Shown: positions 42,932-55,056 of the stretch, piece by piece | Layout of the letters: every line of letters starts with the position of its first letter | Position numbering within the stretch: position 1 is the stretch's first letter | Assembly (NCBI RefSeq): GCF_036346105.1 | Contig: NZ_CP107811.1 | Location: forward strand, 2,362,501 to 2,426,500 | Direction of reading: 5' to 3' | Source of the DNA: Streptomyces sp. NBC_00539 | GTDB lineage: Bacteria > Actinomycetota > Actinomycetes > Streptomycetales > Streptomycetaceae | Length of the DNA stretch: 64,000 bases | Notes under the pieces: model-generated | Databases searched by the model: none | What the model saw: the letters and a program-made list of their open reading frames with translations, nothing else | Told to the model about the DNA's origin: nothing | Position numbers and translations under genes: made by a program

Positions 42932-45406
42932 TCACCCCGTGGACGACGGGGCCGTCCCGGAGGCGGACCCGGTCGCGCCCGGCCCCGTCGGGGGATCCGT
43001 CGGCGGGGTCGTCTGCGGCGAGGCAGAGGTGGCCGGCGGGTCCGGGACGACGACCGGGGCCGTCGAGGTCGGTGCCGTGGTGCCCGGCGCCGGCGGTGAG
43101 GCCTTGCGCGTCGGCGTCCGGCCCTGCGACGTGGTCCGCGGGCCCGGGGTGGTCCCTGGCCGGGGCTCCGCCGCCGGTTCGCCCGCCCGGGGCGCTGCGG
43201 GGTCGTCGGACGCGGCCGCCGTCGGGCCGTCGGTGGCCGGCTCCGGCGCGGTGGCGGGGTCGCTGGCGCCGGTGCCGGTGCCGGTGCTCAGGTCCGTGTC
43301 AGGCGTCGAGGAGACCGCCGGGTCACTCGGCGTCCGCCCGTCCGGTCCGGAGACCGCCAGACCGACGACGGTCCCGATCACGGCCACGGCCAGGGCTCCG
43401 GCCGCGGCGAGGAACGCCGTCCTGCGCCGGGAGTCGGGCTCCCCCGCGGAAGGCCGCACCACCCCCGGCACCGGGACCGTGACCGGCTCCTGCTTCGCCA
43501 CGGGCGGGAAGGCGTCCTCGAACACCTCCGAGAAGGCCGACGGCGCCGTCGCAGCCCCGGGCCGCCGGACCGCCGGCACCACCTGGGTCACGGCGTCCGC
43601 CCCGACGGGGGGAACGAGGGGGCGGGCGAGGGGATTGGTCACGGGCCCGGCCGTCACCGGGGGCGCGGCAGGGGCCGCCGGAGCCTCCAGACGCAGCGGG
43701 GGCGACACTTCCACCTCCGCCGCCTCGCGGTCCGTGACCAGGGCCAGCGCCCGCCGCCCCGCGACGGTCCCGCGCTTGTCCGCGAGAGCGCCCCGCAGCC
43801 CGATCGAAGCCTCCAGCTCGGCGCGCGACCGCTCCAGCCGCCCCTCGCACAGCGCGAGCACGCCCAGCTCGTGGTGGAAGTAGGCCTGTTCCGCGACCTC
43901 CCCCGCCTTGCGGGCGGCCTCCGCGCCCGAGCGCAGCACCCGCTCCCACGCCTCCCAGTGCAAGGACGCCGCCAGGGCCGGGGCCGCGGTCCGGGCCAGC
44001 ATGACGGCGGCCACCACGTCGGCGCCCGCGAGCGCCGCCAGCACCGCGTCCGCCTCGGCCGCGACCCGCTCGGGCGTCACCGAGGCGTGCCCGGTCCACC
44101 AGGCGTAGTGCCGGGCGGCGGTGCGGGCCTCCTCGGCCGCGCTGTCCCCGTACCCGGCCTCCTCCAGCTGCCGGGCGACCCCGGCGGAGAGCCGGTAGCG
44201 CGGGCCGACGGGGGTCAGCAGCCCGCAGTCCAGCAGTTCCGCGACCGCCGCGTCGGCGTGGGTGTCCCCGACCAGCGCCGGCAGGTGCGCGTGGTGCGGC
44301 ATCTCCCCGCCGAGCGCGCACGCGATCCGCAGGGCGGCCCGCGCCGACTCGCTCACCCGTGAGGCCAGCAGTTCCGCCGGCGCCGCGGCTTCGGCCAGTG
44401 TCGGCAGCGGTACGTGGGCGGATTCGCGCGGCCGGCCCTCGAAGACGCCGGGCTCGTCCTCCTCGTCGGGCGCGTCGCGGTGGTTCAGCTCGTCCCGGCG
44501 GCGCAGCAGCGCGGCCGCCTGCACGAAGCGCAGGGGCAGCCCCTCGGAGGCGAACCGCAGGTCCCCCGCCCAGGCCGTCTCCTCCTCCGTCAGGGGCCGT
44601 CCGGTGAGGGCTTCCAGCAGCCGGACGCATTCGCCCCGGCCGAGGCCCCCGAGGAAGACCTCCTCCAGGTGCGCGTGCGCGGACGGGGCGTTGGTGTCGG
44701 GGGTGGCGGCCAGCAGGTACGCGCACTCGGGAGTGGCCCGCAGGAGTTCGTCGAGGGCGGCTCCGCCCAGCTCCAGGTCGTCCACGAGGACGATCGCGCC
44801 GACGTCCCGGACCCGCGCGAGGAGTTCCGCCCGGTCGGGCCGTTCGCCGGTGGTCCCGTACACGGCCGCGTGGAGGGCGTACAGCAGCTCCTGCGGCTGC
44901 TGCCGGCCGAAGCCGCTGAGCCGGACCACCCCGTCGGGCGCGAGGCCCGCGCACACGGCGGCAACGGAGTCGAGCAGCGCGGAACGGCCCGACCCGGCCG
45001 GTCCGGTCAGCCGTACGGAGCGGCCGCGGCCCAGCAGCCGCTCCAGGCGCTCCCGCTCCTCCTCGCGCTGGAGCAGGGGGCGGAGGGGGGCGGTGGAACC
45101 GGGGAGGGCGGGCGGCCGGCCGGCGGCCTCCCAGGCGGCCCGGGAGGCCGGGTCCCGCTTGGCGGGGCGGTGCGTCCGGGTGCCGGGCCGCAGGGGTTCT
45201 ATCTCGCTGCCGTCGACGGGGTTGACGGTGAGGGTGAAGTCCCCCGTGGTCAGTGTGACGACGCGCGTGACACCGCCGGTGGGGGTGGCGGCCGCCGCTC
45301 CCGCGGACCCGGACCCCTTGGAACCGGGTCCCGAGCCGGCAGGGCCCGCGGAGCCCGCGGCCCGGAGTACCGGGTCCCCGCCGGGCTGCCCCTGCGTACC
45401 GTCCAT
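42932..45406 (-). CDS. Large STAND/AAA-like ATPase with a membrane anchor and extracytoplasmic Thr/Pro-rich tail
   Basis: 824 residues from ATG 45404-45406 (GGGGGA upstream). A disordered lead (~1-100) precedes an NTPase domain with P-loop GPAGSGRSALL (Arg141 in place of the usual Lys) and Walker B AIVLVDDLEL. A winged-helix-like part and helical, TPR-like repeats (WEAWERVLRSGAEAARKAGEVAEQAYFHHELGVLALCEGRLERSRAELE in outline) follow. Near residue 700 there is one membrane helix (FLAAAGALAVAVIGTVVGLAV). The last ~110 residues are Thr/Pro/Ser-rich. The core resembles LuxR/AfsR-type ATPases without a DNA-binding domain. Function unknown; possibly signalling across the membrane. Confidence 0.8.
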   Translation of the reverse strand: MDGTQGQPGGDPVLRAAGSAGPAGSGPGSKGSGSAGAAAATPTGGVTRVVTLTTGDFTLTVNPVDGSEIEPLRPGTRTHRPAKRDPASRAAWEAAGRPPALPGSTAPLRPLLQREEERERLERLLGRGRSVRLTGPAGSGRSALLDSVAAVCAGLAPDGVVRLSGFGRQQPQELLYALHAAVYGTTGERPDRAELLARVRDVGAIVLVDDLELGGAALDELLRATPECAYLLAATPDTNAPSAHAHLEEVFLGGLGRGECVRLLEALTGRPLTEEETAWAGDLRFASEGLPLRFVQAAALLRRRDELNHRDAPDEEDEPGVFEGRPRESAHVPLPTLAEAAAPAELLASRVSESARAALRIACALGGEMPHHAHLPALVGDTHADAAVAELLDCGLLTPVGPRYRLSAGVARQLEEAGYGDSAAEEARTAARHYAWWTGHASVTPERVAAEADAVLAALAGADVVAAVMLARTAAPALAASLHWEAWERVLRSGAEAARKAGEVAEQAYFHHELGVLALCEGRLERSRAELEASIGLRGALADKRGTVAGRRALALVTDREAAEVEVSPPLRLEAPAAPAAPPVTAGPVTNPLARPLVPPVGADAVTQVVPAVRRPGAATAPSAFSEVFEDAFPPVAKQEPVTVPVPGVVRPSAGEPDSRRRTAFLAAAGALAVAVIGTVVGLAVSGPDGRTPSDPAVSSTPDTDLSTGTGTGASDPATAPEPATDGPTAAASDDPAAPRAGEPAAEPRPGTTPGPRTTSQGRTPTRKASPPAPGTTAPTSTAPVVVPDPPATSASPQTTPPTDPPTGPGATGSASGTAPSSTG

Positions 45407-45601
45407 GACCAAGTCCCCCGATCGCGTCGCGTGCTGCGCCGCTGCCGCCGTCGTACCGCCCGGCCTTCGCACGCACTCGCCGCTGTCGCTACTGGTCCGG
45501 TTTCCGCCCGGAGCCTAGACCGTGGCCGGGCGCGCGGGGAACCGTCAGAGGGCCTTCACCACCGGAACGTTACGTTTCCGCAGGAAAGAACGGCCCTCGC
45601 G

Positions 45602-45925
45602 TCACACCCGCGGCAGGGATTCCGCTTCCAGTCCGCCCTCGATGGCGAGGATCCGGTGGAGCCGGGTCGCCACGAGCAGCCGCTGCATCTGCGCGGGCAC
45701 CCCGCGCAGCACGAGACGGCGCCCGGAGCGGCCCGCCCGCCGGTGGGCGCCCATGATGACGCCGAGTCCGGTCGCGTCCCAGGAGTCGAGCCCGGTGAGG
45801 TCGAGCACGAGGTCGCCGTGGCCGCGATCGAGGGCCGTGTGGAGGGCCGAACGGGCGTCCGCCGCGCTGCGCACGTCGAGGCGACCCCCGACAACGAGTT
45901 CGGCGTGGTCGCCCCTGATGTGCAT
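45602..45925 (-). CDS. STAS-domain protein (anti-sigma-factor antagonist-like)
   Basis: About 107 residues from ATG 45923-45925, with GGGAG 6-10 nt upstream; the open frame to 46060 is longer than the domain needs. STAS fold: HAELVVGGRLDVRSAADARSAL, LVLDLTGLDSWDATGLGVIMGAHRRA, RLVLRGVPAQMQRLL. In SpoIIAA and RsbV the phosphorylated serine is the first residue of DS(S/T)G. Here the motif is DATG, so Ala51 occupies that place and Thr52 the next. If it still binds an anti-sigma factor, control by phosphorylation would differ. Lies upstream of the large ATPase gene on the same strand. Confidence 0.8.
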   Translation of the reverse strand: MHIRGDHAELVVGGRLDVRSAADARSALHTALDRGHGDLVLDLTGLDSWDATGLGVIMGAHRRAGRSGRRLVLRGVPAQMQRLLVATRLHRILAIEGGLEAESLPRV

Positions 45926-46091
45926 ATGTGCTCCCGCAGTCCCGCGTACGTGCCGCGTACGTATGGTCCGACTGGTCCGTGGTCGGCAACTCTCACTGGA
46001 ACTGACTGCCCCGGGGGCAGGGAAGTTGCCGACTGTGAGCGAACCGATACTCTCATTCACACCAACGGGTGAAGGCGTTCGAAGGATGCGC

Positions 46092-46940
46092 TCAGTGCTT
46101 GTAGAAGCCCTGCCCGCTCTTGCGGCCGAAGTCGCCCGCGTCCACCATCCGGCGCATCAGCTCCGGCGGCGCGAACTTCTCGTCCTGCGACTCGGTGTAG
46201 ATGTTGCTGGTGGCGTGCAGCAGGATGTCCACGCCCGTGAGGTCTGCGGTGGCCAGCGGCCCCATGGCGTGCCCGAAGCCCAGCTTGCAGGCGATGTCGA
46301 TGTCCTCGGCGGTGGCGACGCCCGATTCGTAGAGCTTGGCGGCCTCGACCACCAGCGCGGAGATCAGACGGGTCGTCACGAAGCCGGCCACGTCGCGGTT
46401 GACGACGATGCAGGTCTTGCCGACGGACTCGGCGAACGCGCGCGTGGTGGCGAGGGTCTCGTCGCTGGTCTTGTAGCCGCGCACCAGCTCGCACAGCTGC
46501 ATCATCGGGACGGGCGAGAAGAAGTGGGCGCCGACGACCCGCTCCGGGCGCTCCGTCACCGCGGCGATCTTGGTGATCGGGATGGCGGAGGTGTTGGACG
46601 CCAGGATCGCGTCGTCGCGCACCAGCTTGTCGAGGGCGCGGAAGATCTCGTGCTTGACTTCGAGCTTCTCGAAGACGGCCTCGACGACGATGTCCGCGTC
46701 CGCGACCGCGTCGAGGTCGGTGGTCGTGGTGATCCGGGCGAGCGCAGCCTCGGCGTCCTCGGCCGTCAGCTTGCCCTTGGAGACGAACTTGTCGTACGAG
46801 GCCTTGATCCCGTCCGTGCCGCGGGTCAGCGCGGCATCGGTGACATCGCGCAAGACGACGTCCCATCCCGCCTGAGCGGAGACCTGAGCGATCCCGGAAC
46901 CCATGAGTCCGGCACCGATGACGGCGAGCTTCCCAGCCAC
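46092..46940 (-). CDS. 3-hydroxybutyryl-CoA dehydrogenase
   Basis: 282 residues from GTG 46938-46940, with GAGGGG upstream. It reduces acetoacetyl-CoA to 3-hydroxybutyryl-CoA or the reverse. N-terminal Rossmann fold KLAVIGAGLMGSGIAQVSAQAGW, catalytic Glu/His region ASNTSAIPITKIAAVTERPERVVGAHFFSPVP, and C-terminal dimer domain with RDVAGFVTTRLISAL are complete. Ends GFYKH. It acts next to the thiolase and icmA products in C4-CoA metabolism, including the supply of butyryl-CoA and ethylmalonyl-CoA precursors. Confidence 0.94.
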   Translation of the reverse strand: MAGKLAVIGAGLMGSGIAQVSAQAGWDVVLRDVTDAALTRGTDGIKASYDKFVSKGKLTAEDAEAALARITTTTDLDAVADADIVVEAVFEKLEVKHEIFRALDKLVRDDAILASNTSAIPITKIAAVTERPERVVGAHFFSPVPMMQLCELVRGYKTSDETLATTRAFAESVGKTCIVVNRDVAGFVTTRLISALVVEAAKLYESGVATAEDIDIACKLGFGHAMGPLATADLTGVDILLHATSNIYTESQDEKFAPPELMRRMVDAGDFGRKSGQGFYKH

Positions 46941-47164
46941 TGCACACCCCTCGTTCTCGCTACGGCCCAGTCTCGTAGCCTCTCCGGCGGAGACTAGCGT
47001 CCGTGAGGGACGGTGTGACCGCGAAGTAACACGCGTCACGTCTCAGATGACGGACATCACACTGGTACGGCCCATCAGTGCGGCGGGGGAACGCAGTTGA
47101 CGCTTGGGCACCTTTGTCCGGGAACGCGCCTTCCTCCCCCCGGGCCCGCACTCCGCCGTGTCAC

Positions 47165-47170
47165 TACGCT
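47165..47170 (+). promoter_or_regulatory. -10 element of the adenosyltransferase gene
   Basis: TACGCT ends 6 nt before ATG 47177 and there is no ribosome site, so the transcript is probably leaderless. Confidence 0.5.
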
Positions 47171-47176
47171 GGACCC

Positions 47177-47749
47177 ATGGTGAACCTCACGCGCATCTAC
47201 ACCCGCACCGGCGACAAGGGCACGACGGCCCTCGGCGACATGAGCCGCACGCACAAGACGGACCTGCGGATCTCCGCGTACGCCGACGCCAACGAGGCCA
47301 ACGCGGCCATCGGGACGGCCATCGCCCTCGGCGGCCTGTCCGGCGACGTGGTGGAGGTCCTCGTCCGGGTGCAGAACGACCTGTTCGACGTGGGGGCCGA
47401 TCTGTCCACCCCGGTCGTCGAGAACCCGCAGTACCCTCCACTGCGCGTCGAGCAGTTCTACATCGACAAGCTGGAGGCGGACTGCGACCGCTTCAACGAG
47501 CAGCTGGAGAAGCTGCGCAGCTTCATCCTCCCGGGCGGCACCCCCGGCGCGGCCCTCCTCCACCAGGCGTGCACGGTGGTCCGGCGCGCCGAGCGCTCGA
47601 CGTGGGCGGCGCTGGAGGTGCACGGCGAGGTGATGAACCCCCTCACGGCGACCTACCTCAACCGCCTCTCGGACCTCCTGTTCATCCTGGCCCGCACGGC
47701 CAACAAGGAGGTCGGCGACGTCCTCTGGGTCCCGGGCGGGGACCGCTAG
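47177..47749 (+). CDS. Cob(I)alamin adenosyltransferase, PduO type
   Basis: 190 residues from ATG 47177; the frame is open from 47078 but lacks a start signal there. It transfers the adenosyl group of ATP to cob(I)alamin, making the cofactor of icmA and related mutases. ATP loop LTRIYTRTGDKGTTALGD, ISAYADANEANAAIG, FDVGADLSTP, FILPGGTPGAALLHQACTVVRRAER and LLFILAR are the PduO hallmarks. No cobalamin riboswitch can be recognised upstream; the start appears leaderless, leaving no room for one. Confidence 0.93.
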   Translation: MVNLTRIYTRTGDKGTTALGDMSRTHKTDLRISAYADANEANAAIGTAIALGGLSGDVVEVLVRVQNDLFDVGADLSTPVVENPQYPPLRVEQFYIDKLEADCDRFNEQLEKLRSFILPGGTPGAALLHQACTVVRRAERSTWAALEVHGEVMNPLTATYLNRLSDLLFILARTANKEVGDVLWVPGGDR

Positions 47750-47769
47750 GGTCCGGCACGCCGCAGCGA

Positions 47770-47781
47770 AGGTCTGGACCT
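47770..47781. promoter_or_regulatory. DasR-like site 1 (upstream of the chitinase -35)
   Basis: AGGTCTGGACCT, imperfect palindrome. Its reverse complement matches the classic chitinase promoter element TGGTCCAGACCT at 11 of 12 positions. It lies 21 bp (two helical turns) from site 2. Confidence 0.75.
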
Positions 47782-47782
47782 C

Positions 47783-47811
47783 TTGACGGTTGGTCCAGAC
47801 CTTTCTACGCT
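47783..47811 (+). promoter_or_regulatory. Chitinase promoter
   Basis: -35 TTGACG (47783-47788) and -10 TACGCT (47806-47811) with exactly 17 bp between them. The spacer contains DasR-like site 2, so repressor and RNA polymerase compete. The predicted transcript starts near 47818, giving a leader of about 109 nt. Confidence 0.85.
47791..47802. promoter_or_regulatory. DasR-like site 2 (in the chitinase promoter spacer)
   Basis: TGGTCCAGACCT, identical to the 12-bp element described for Streptomyces chitinase promoters and close to the DasR consensus. It lies between the -35 and -10 boxes. GlcNAc-derived signals would relieve repression. Confidence 0.85.
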
Positions 47812-47882
47812 CACCGCAACTGTGGTGAGCGTGCCATGACAAACAAGGCAGGCTCACGGGCGGCGCAGGTCCCACCCCCATG

Positions 47883-47906
47883 CCGAAGTCGGCCCCGCGA
47901 CTTCGG
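47883..47906 (+). other. Leader hairpin before the chitinase ribosome site
   Basis: Perfect 8-bp stem CCGAAGTC / GACTTCGG with an 8-nt loop in the untranslated leader, 9 bp before GGAGG. It could affect translation or mRNA stability; no ligand class is recognised. Confidence 0.5.
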
Positions 47907-47926
47907 CGGACCTACGGAGGACCACC

Positions 47927-49774
<1,848 letters not shown>

Positions 49775-49803
49775 CCCCCGCCCACAGGACCGGTGAACGA
49801 ACG

Positions 49804-49841
49804 GAGCCGGGGAGGAAGGGTCCGCCCCCTTCCTCCCCGGC
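49804..49841. terminator. Bidirectional terminator after the chitinase
   Basis: 16-bp perfect stem AGCCGGGGAGGAAGGG / CCCTTCCTCCCCGGCT with a 6-nt loop, followed by TCTCGTC. Lies between the chitinase and the convergent DUF2550 gene. Confidence 0.9.
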
Positions 49842-49847
49842 TTCTCG

Positions 49848-50300
49848 TCAGGCCACGTTCACCCTCTGCCCCGGGGGCGCCGCCTCCAGCCAGGCCAGGA
49901 AACCGGTCAGCGCGTCGTCGCTCATCGCCAGCTCCAGGCGCGTCCCCCGGTGGGAACAGCCGAGCACGACGGCGTCGGACAGCAGCGCCAGCTCCTCCTC
50001 GCCCTCGGGGGCGCGACGGGCCAGCACCTCGATGGAGGAACGCTCCAGCAGCCGGCGCGGCCGCGGCGAGTAGCTGAACACCCGGAACCACTCGATCCGG
50101 TCACCGCTGTAGCGGGCCACCCCGTACACCCAGCCCTTGCCCGAGACGTCGGGCTCGTCGGCCACGCCCCAGCGCAGGCTGCAGTCGAAGGTCCCCCCGG
50201 ACCGCTGGATGAGTCTGCGGCGCAGCCCGAAGACGAATAGCCCGATCACCACCAGGGCTACGACCAGGCCGCTCACAAGCAGAGCGAGGAGCATCTTCAC
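49848..50300 (-). CDS. DUF2550 family single-pass membrane protein
   Basis: 150 residues from GTG 50298-50300, with GAGGAGG upstream. One N-terminal membrane helix (LLALLVSGLVVALVVIGLFVFGL) followed by RRRLIQRSGGTFDCSLRW, so the remainder probably faces the cytoplasm. The soluble part has a WVYGVARYSGDRIEWFRVFSYSPRPRR core, like a small beta domain. Homologues usually sit beside atpC in actinobacteria, which hints at a membrane-related housekeeping role, but no function is known. Confidence 0.85.
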   Translation of the reverse strand: MKMLLALLVSGLVVALVVIGLFVFGLRRRLIQRSGGTFDCSLRWGVADEPDVSGKGWVYGVARYSGDRIEWFRVFSYSPRPRRLLERSSIEVLARRAPEGEEELALLSDAVVLGCSHRGTRLELAMSDDALTGFLAWLEAAPPGQRVNVA

Positions 50301-50349
50301 CGACCTCCTCGCTCATCGAATACAGCACACGAAAAACTGATCCGCATCG

Positions 50350-50399
50350 CCTCAGCCGCGACCCGCTCTGGAAAATTCCAGACCGTGCCGCGGCTGAGG
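50350..50399 (-). terminator. Terminator of the ATP synthase operon
   Basis: Outer 11-bp stem CCTCAGCCGCG / CGCGGCTGAGG encloses a second perfect hairpin TCTGGA-AAAT-TCCAGA. It lies 24 bp beyond the atpC stop. Confidence 0.88.
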
Positions 50400-50422
50400 A
50401 CGCACACTATTCGGTAAGGGGC

Positions 50423-50797
50423 TCAGTGCCCCGTCACCGCGCGCAGCCGGACATCGGCGCGACGCTCGGCGGCCGCATCGGCCTCCGCCTTCGCGCGCTC
50501 CAGTGCCCGCTCCGCCCGCTGGACGTCAATCTCGTCCGCGAGCTCGGCGATCTCGGCCAGCAGGGACAGCTTGTTGTCCGCGAACGAGATGAATCCGCCG
50601 TGCACCGCTACGACGACAGTGTTGCCCTCGCTGGTACGGATGGTCACCGGGCCCGATTCCAGCACACCGAGAAGCGGCTGGTGACCGGGCATGACGCCGA
50701 TGTCGCCGGACGTGGTGCGCGCGACAACAAGGGTGGCCTCGCCGGACCAGACGTTGCGGTCCGCCGCGACCAGCTCGACGTGCAGCTCAGCAGCCAA
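50423..50797 (-). CDS. atpC: ATP synthase F1 subunit epsilon
   Basis: 124 residues from TTG 50795-50797, chosen because GAGGAGCC precedes it and the protein then begins AAELHVELVAADRNVW as in other Streptomyces. The beta-sandwich domain (LVVARTTSGDIGVMPGHQPLLG) and C-terminal helices (AELADEIDVQRAERALERAKAEADA) are complete. It couples rotation of the central stalk to F1. Last gene of the operon. Confidence 0.95.
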   Translation of the reverse strand: MAAELHVELVAADRNVWSGEATLVVARTTSGDIGVMPGHQPLLGVLESGPVTIRTSEGNTVVVAVHGGFISFADNKLSLLAEIAELADEIDVQRAERALERAKAEADAAAERRADVRLRAVTGH

Positions 50798-50929
50798 GGT
50801 GGCTCCTCGGGTCACCACCCGGCGGGTCGGCCGGGTGTTGGGTCAAATTCTAATGGGCGTGGGGAGAGGGACGGGACGCACCCGCCCCTCTCCGGTCAGT
50901 CAGCGGCTCTGCTCACGAGGAGCGGGGCC

Positions 50930-52381
<1,452 letters not shown>

Positions 52382-53311
52382 TTACTTGTCACTCCCCGCG
52401 GTCGCGTCAGCCATGGCGCTCGCGCCACCGACGATCTCGCTGATTTCCTGGGTGATTTCGGCCTGGCGGGCCGCGTTGGCAAGCCGGGAGAGGCTCTTGA
52501 TGAGGTCCCCGGCGTTGTCGGTGGCCGACTTCATCGCACGGCGGCGGGCGGCGTGCTCGGAAGCGGCCGACTGCAGCAGTGCGTTGTAGATGCGGCTCTC
52601 GACGTAGCGCGGCAGCAGGGCGTCGAGGACGTCCTCCGCCGACGGCTCGAACTCGAACAGCGGAAGGATCTCGCCCTTCGCGCCGGCCTCGTCCTGCGCC
52701 CCGGCGGAGGTCTCCGCGAGGCTGAGCGGCAGCATCCGGCCGTCCACGGCGTTCTGCGTCATCATCGACACGAATTCCGTGAAGACGATGTGCAGCTCGT
52801 CCACGCCGCCATCGGCCGTCTCCGTCTGGATGGCCTCGATCAGCGGCGCGGCGACGCGCTTGGCGTCCGCGTAGGCCGGGCTGTCGGTGAAGCCGGTCCA
52901 CGAGTCCGCGATCTTGCGCTCGCGGAAGCCGTAGTAGGCGACACCCTTGCGGCCGACGATGTAGGCATCGACGTCCTTGCCCTCAGCGCGCAGCCGCTCG
53001 GTGAGCCGCTCCGCCTGCTTGATGGCGTTCGAGGAGTAGCCGCCGGCCAGACCGCGGTCGCTCGTGATGAGCAGGACCGCGGCGCGGGTCGGCGCCTCGA
53101 CCTCGGTGGTCAGGGCGTGCTTGGTGTTCGAACCGGTCGCCACCGCGGTCACCGCACGGGTGAGCTCGGTCGCATACGGCATCGATGCCGCCACCTTGCG
53201 CTGCGCCTTGACGATGCGCGAGGCGGCGATCATCTCCATCGCCTTGGTGATCTTCTTGGTCGCCGTGACGGCACGGATGCGACGCTTGTAGACCCGGAGC
53301 TGCGCTCCCAT
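52382..53311 (-). CDS. atpG: ATP synthase F1 subunit gamma (central stalk)
   Basis: 309 residues. The N-terminal helix [28 protein letters not shown] and C-terminal helix [35 protein letters not shown] form the rotating coiled coil. The middle Rossmann-like domain has [16 protein letters not shown]. An insertion around residues 200-225 ([16 protein letters not shown]) is of the kind seen in actinobacterial gamma subunits, which may affect ATP hydrolysis. Confidence 0.96.
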   Translation of the reverse strand: MGAQLRVYKRRIRAVTATKKITKAMEMIAASRIVKAQRKVAASMPYATELTRAVTAVATGSNTKHALTTEVEAPTRAAVLLITSDRGLAGGYSSNAIKQAERLTERLRAEGKDVDAYIVGRKGVAYYGFRERKIADSWTGFTDSPAYADAKRVAAPLIEAIQTETADGGVDELHIVFTEFVSMMTQNAVDGRMLPLSLAETSAGAQDEAGAKGEILPLFEFEPSAEDVLDALLPRYVESRIYNALLQSAASEHAARRRAMKSATDNAGDLIKSLSRLANAARQAEITQEISEIVGGASAMADATAGSDK

Positions 53312-53331
53312 GAGTCAGGTCCCTTCCGTCG

Positions 53332-54927
53332 TCACTTGGAGACGTTGACGGCCGGAGCGTCCTCGCCCAGGAGCTTGCCGTCAGACGTCTCGAACTGCTG
53401 CTTGAAGGCAGCGATGGCGTCCGCGATCGACGTCAGGGTGTCATCCGACATCTTGCCGCCCTCGGCGATCGAGGTGAGGAGGTCCTTGCGCTCGCGGCGC
53501 AGGTGCTCCAGCAGCTCGGACTCGAAGCGACGGATGTCGGCGACCGGGACGTCGTCCATCTTGCCGGTGGTGCCGGCCCAGACGGAGACGACCTGCTCCT
53601 CGACGGGCATCGGCTGGTACTGGCCCTGCTTGAGCAGCTCGACCATGCGCTTGCCGCGCTCCAGCGAAGCCTTCGACGCGGCGTCCAGGTCGGAACCGAA
53701 GGCGGCGAACGCCTCCAGCTCGCGGTACTGGGCGAGGTCGACGCGCAGACGGCCGGAGACCTGCTTCATGGCCTTGTGCTGCGCGGAACCACCGACGCGG
53801 GAGACCGAGATACCGACGTTCAGCGCCGGGCGCTGGCCCGCGTTGAACAGGTCGGACTCCAGGAAGCACTGGCCGTCGGTGATGGAGATGACGTTGGTCG
53901 GGATGAACGCCGACACGTCGTTCGCCTTGGTCTCGACGATCGGCAGACCGGTCATCGAACCGGCACCCATCTCGTCGGAGAGCTTCGCGCAGCGCTCCAG
54001 CAGACGCGAGTGCAGGTAGAAGACGTCACCCGGGTAGGCCTCACGGCCCGGCGGGCGGCGCAGCAGCAGCGAGACGGCGCGGTAGGCGTCGGCCTGCTTC
54101 GACAGGTCGTCGAAGATGATCAGGACGTGCTTGCCGGCGTACATCCAGTGCTGGCCGATGGCGGAGCCGGTGTACGGCGCCAGGTACTTGAAGCCGGCCG
54201 GGTCGGACGCCGGGGCGGCGACGATCGTCGTGTATTCGAGCGCGCCGGCCTCTTCCAGGGCGCCGCGAACGGACGCGATGGTCGAGCCCTTCTGGCCGAT
54301 GGCGACGTAGATGCAGCGGACCTGCTTGTTCACGTCGCCCGAGCGCCAGTTGTCGCGCTGGTTGATGATCGTGTCGACGGCAAGAGCGGTCTTGCCGGTC
54401 TGACGGTCACCGATGATCAGCTGACGCTGGCCACGGCCGATCGGCACCATCGCGTCGACGGCCTTGTAGCCGGTCTGCATGGGCTCGTGCACCGACTTAC
54501 GGACCATGACGCCCGGGGCCTGCAGCTCAAGGGCGCGGCGGCCCTCGGTCGCGATCTCGCCGAGGCCGTCGATCGGGTTGCCGAGCGGGTCGACAACGCG
54601 GCCGAGGTAGCCCTCGCCGACACCTACGGAGAGAACCTCACCGGTGCGCTGCACCGGCTGGCCCTCCTCGATACCGCTGAACTCGCCGAGGACGATCGCA
54701 CCGATCTCGCGCTCCTCGAGGTTGAGGGCGAGACCGAGGGTGCCGTCCTCGAACTTCAGCAGCTCGTTCGCCATGGCGGAGGGCAGACCCTCCACCTTCG
54801 CGATGCCGTCGCCGGCAACGCTGACCGTTCCGACCTCCTCGCGCGAGGCCGCGTCCGGCTGGTACGACTGGACAAAGTTCTCCAGTGCGTCCCGGATCTC
54901 CTCCGGCCGGATCGTGAGCTCCGCCAT
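53332..54927 (-). CDS. atpA: ATP synthase F1 subunit alpha
   Basis: 531 residues from ATG 54925-54927; the open frame to 55011 is discounted because [19 protein letters not shown] is the usual N-terminus. P-loop [16 protein letters not shown] (non-catalytic site), [19 protein letters not shown] and the arginine-finger region [10 protein letters not shown] are present. A C-terminal extension ([10 protein letters not shown], preceded by a helical stretch) goes beyond the E. coli protein, as in other actinobacteria. Confidence 0.97.
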   Translation of the reverse strand: MAELTIRPEEIRDALENFVQSYQPDAASREEVGTVSVAGDGIAKVEGLPSAMANELLKFEDGTLGLALNLEEREIGAIVLGEFSGIEEGQPVQRTGEVLSVGVGEGYLGRVVDPLGNPIDGLGEIATEGRRALELQAPGVMVRKSVHEPMQTGYKAVDAMVPIGRGQRQLIIGDRQTGKTALAVDTIINQRDNWRSGDVNKQVRCIYVAIGQKGSTIASVRGALEEAGALEYTTIVAAPASDPAGFKYLAPYTGSAIGQHWMYAGKHVLIIFDDLSKQADAYRAVSLLLRRPPGREAYPGDVFYLHSRLLERCAKLSDEMGAGSMTGLPIVETKANDVSAFIPTNVISITDGQCFLESDLFNAGQRPALNVGISVSRVGGSAQHKAMKQVSGRLRVDLAQYRELEAFAAFGSDLDAASKASLERGKRMVELLKQGQYQPMPVEEQVVSVWAGTTGKMDDVPVADIRRFESELLEHLRRERKDLLTSIAEGGKMSDDTLTSIADAIAAFKQQFETSDGKLLGEDAPAVNVSK

Positions 54928-55056
54928 CTGGGTTCCCTGCTCTCCTTGTTGGGCCTGAAGCTTCTTAGGGGTCTGGGGGCGACCCCCAGGAATCTTCTGC
55001 AAGTTCTGCACGGCCCAACCGGGCCGCTAGGAATGCGTTGTTCTATTGGTGGCTGG

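Noticed and set aside
46941-47176. Cobalamin riboswitch before the adenosyltransferase gene
   Set aside because: No B12-box can be recognised, and the -10 position implies a leaderless mRNA.
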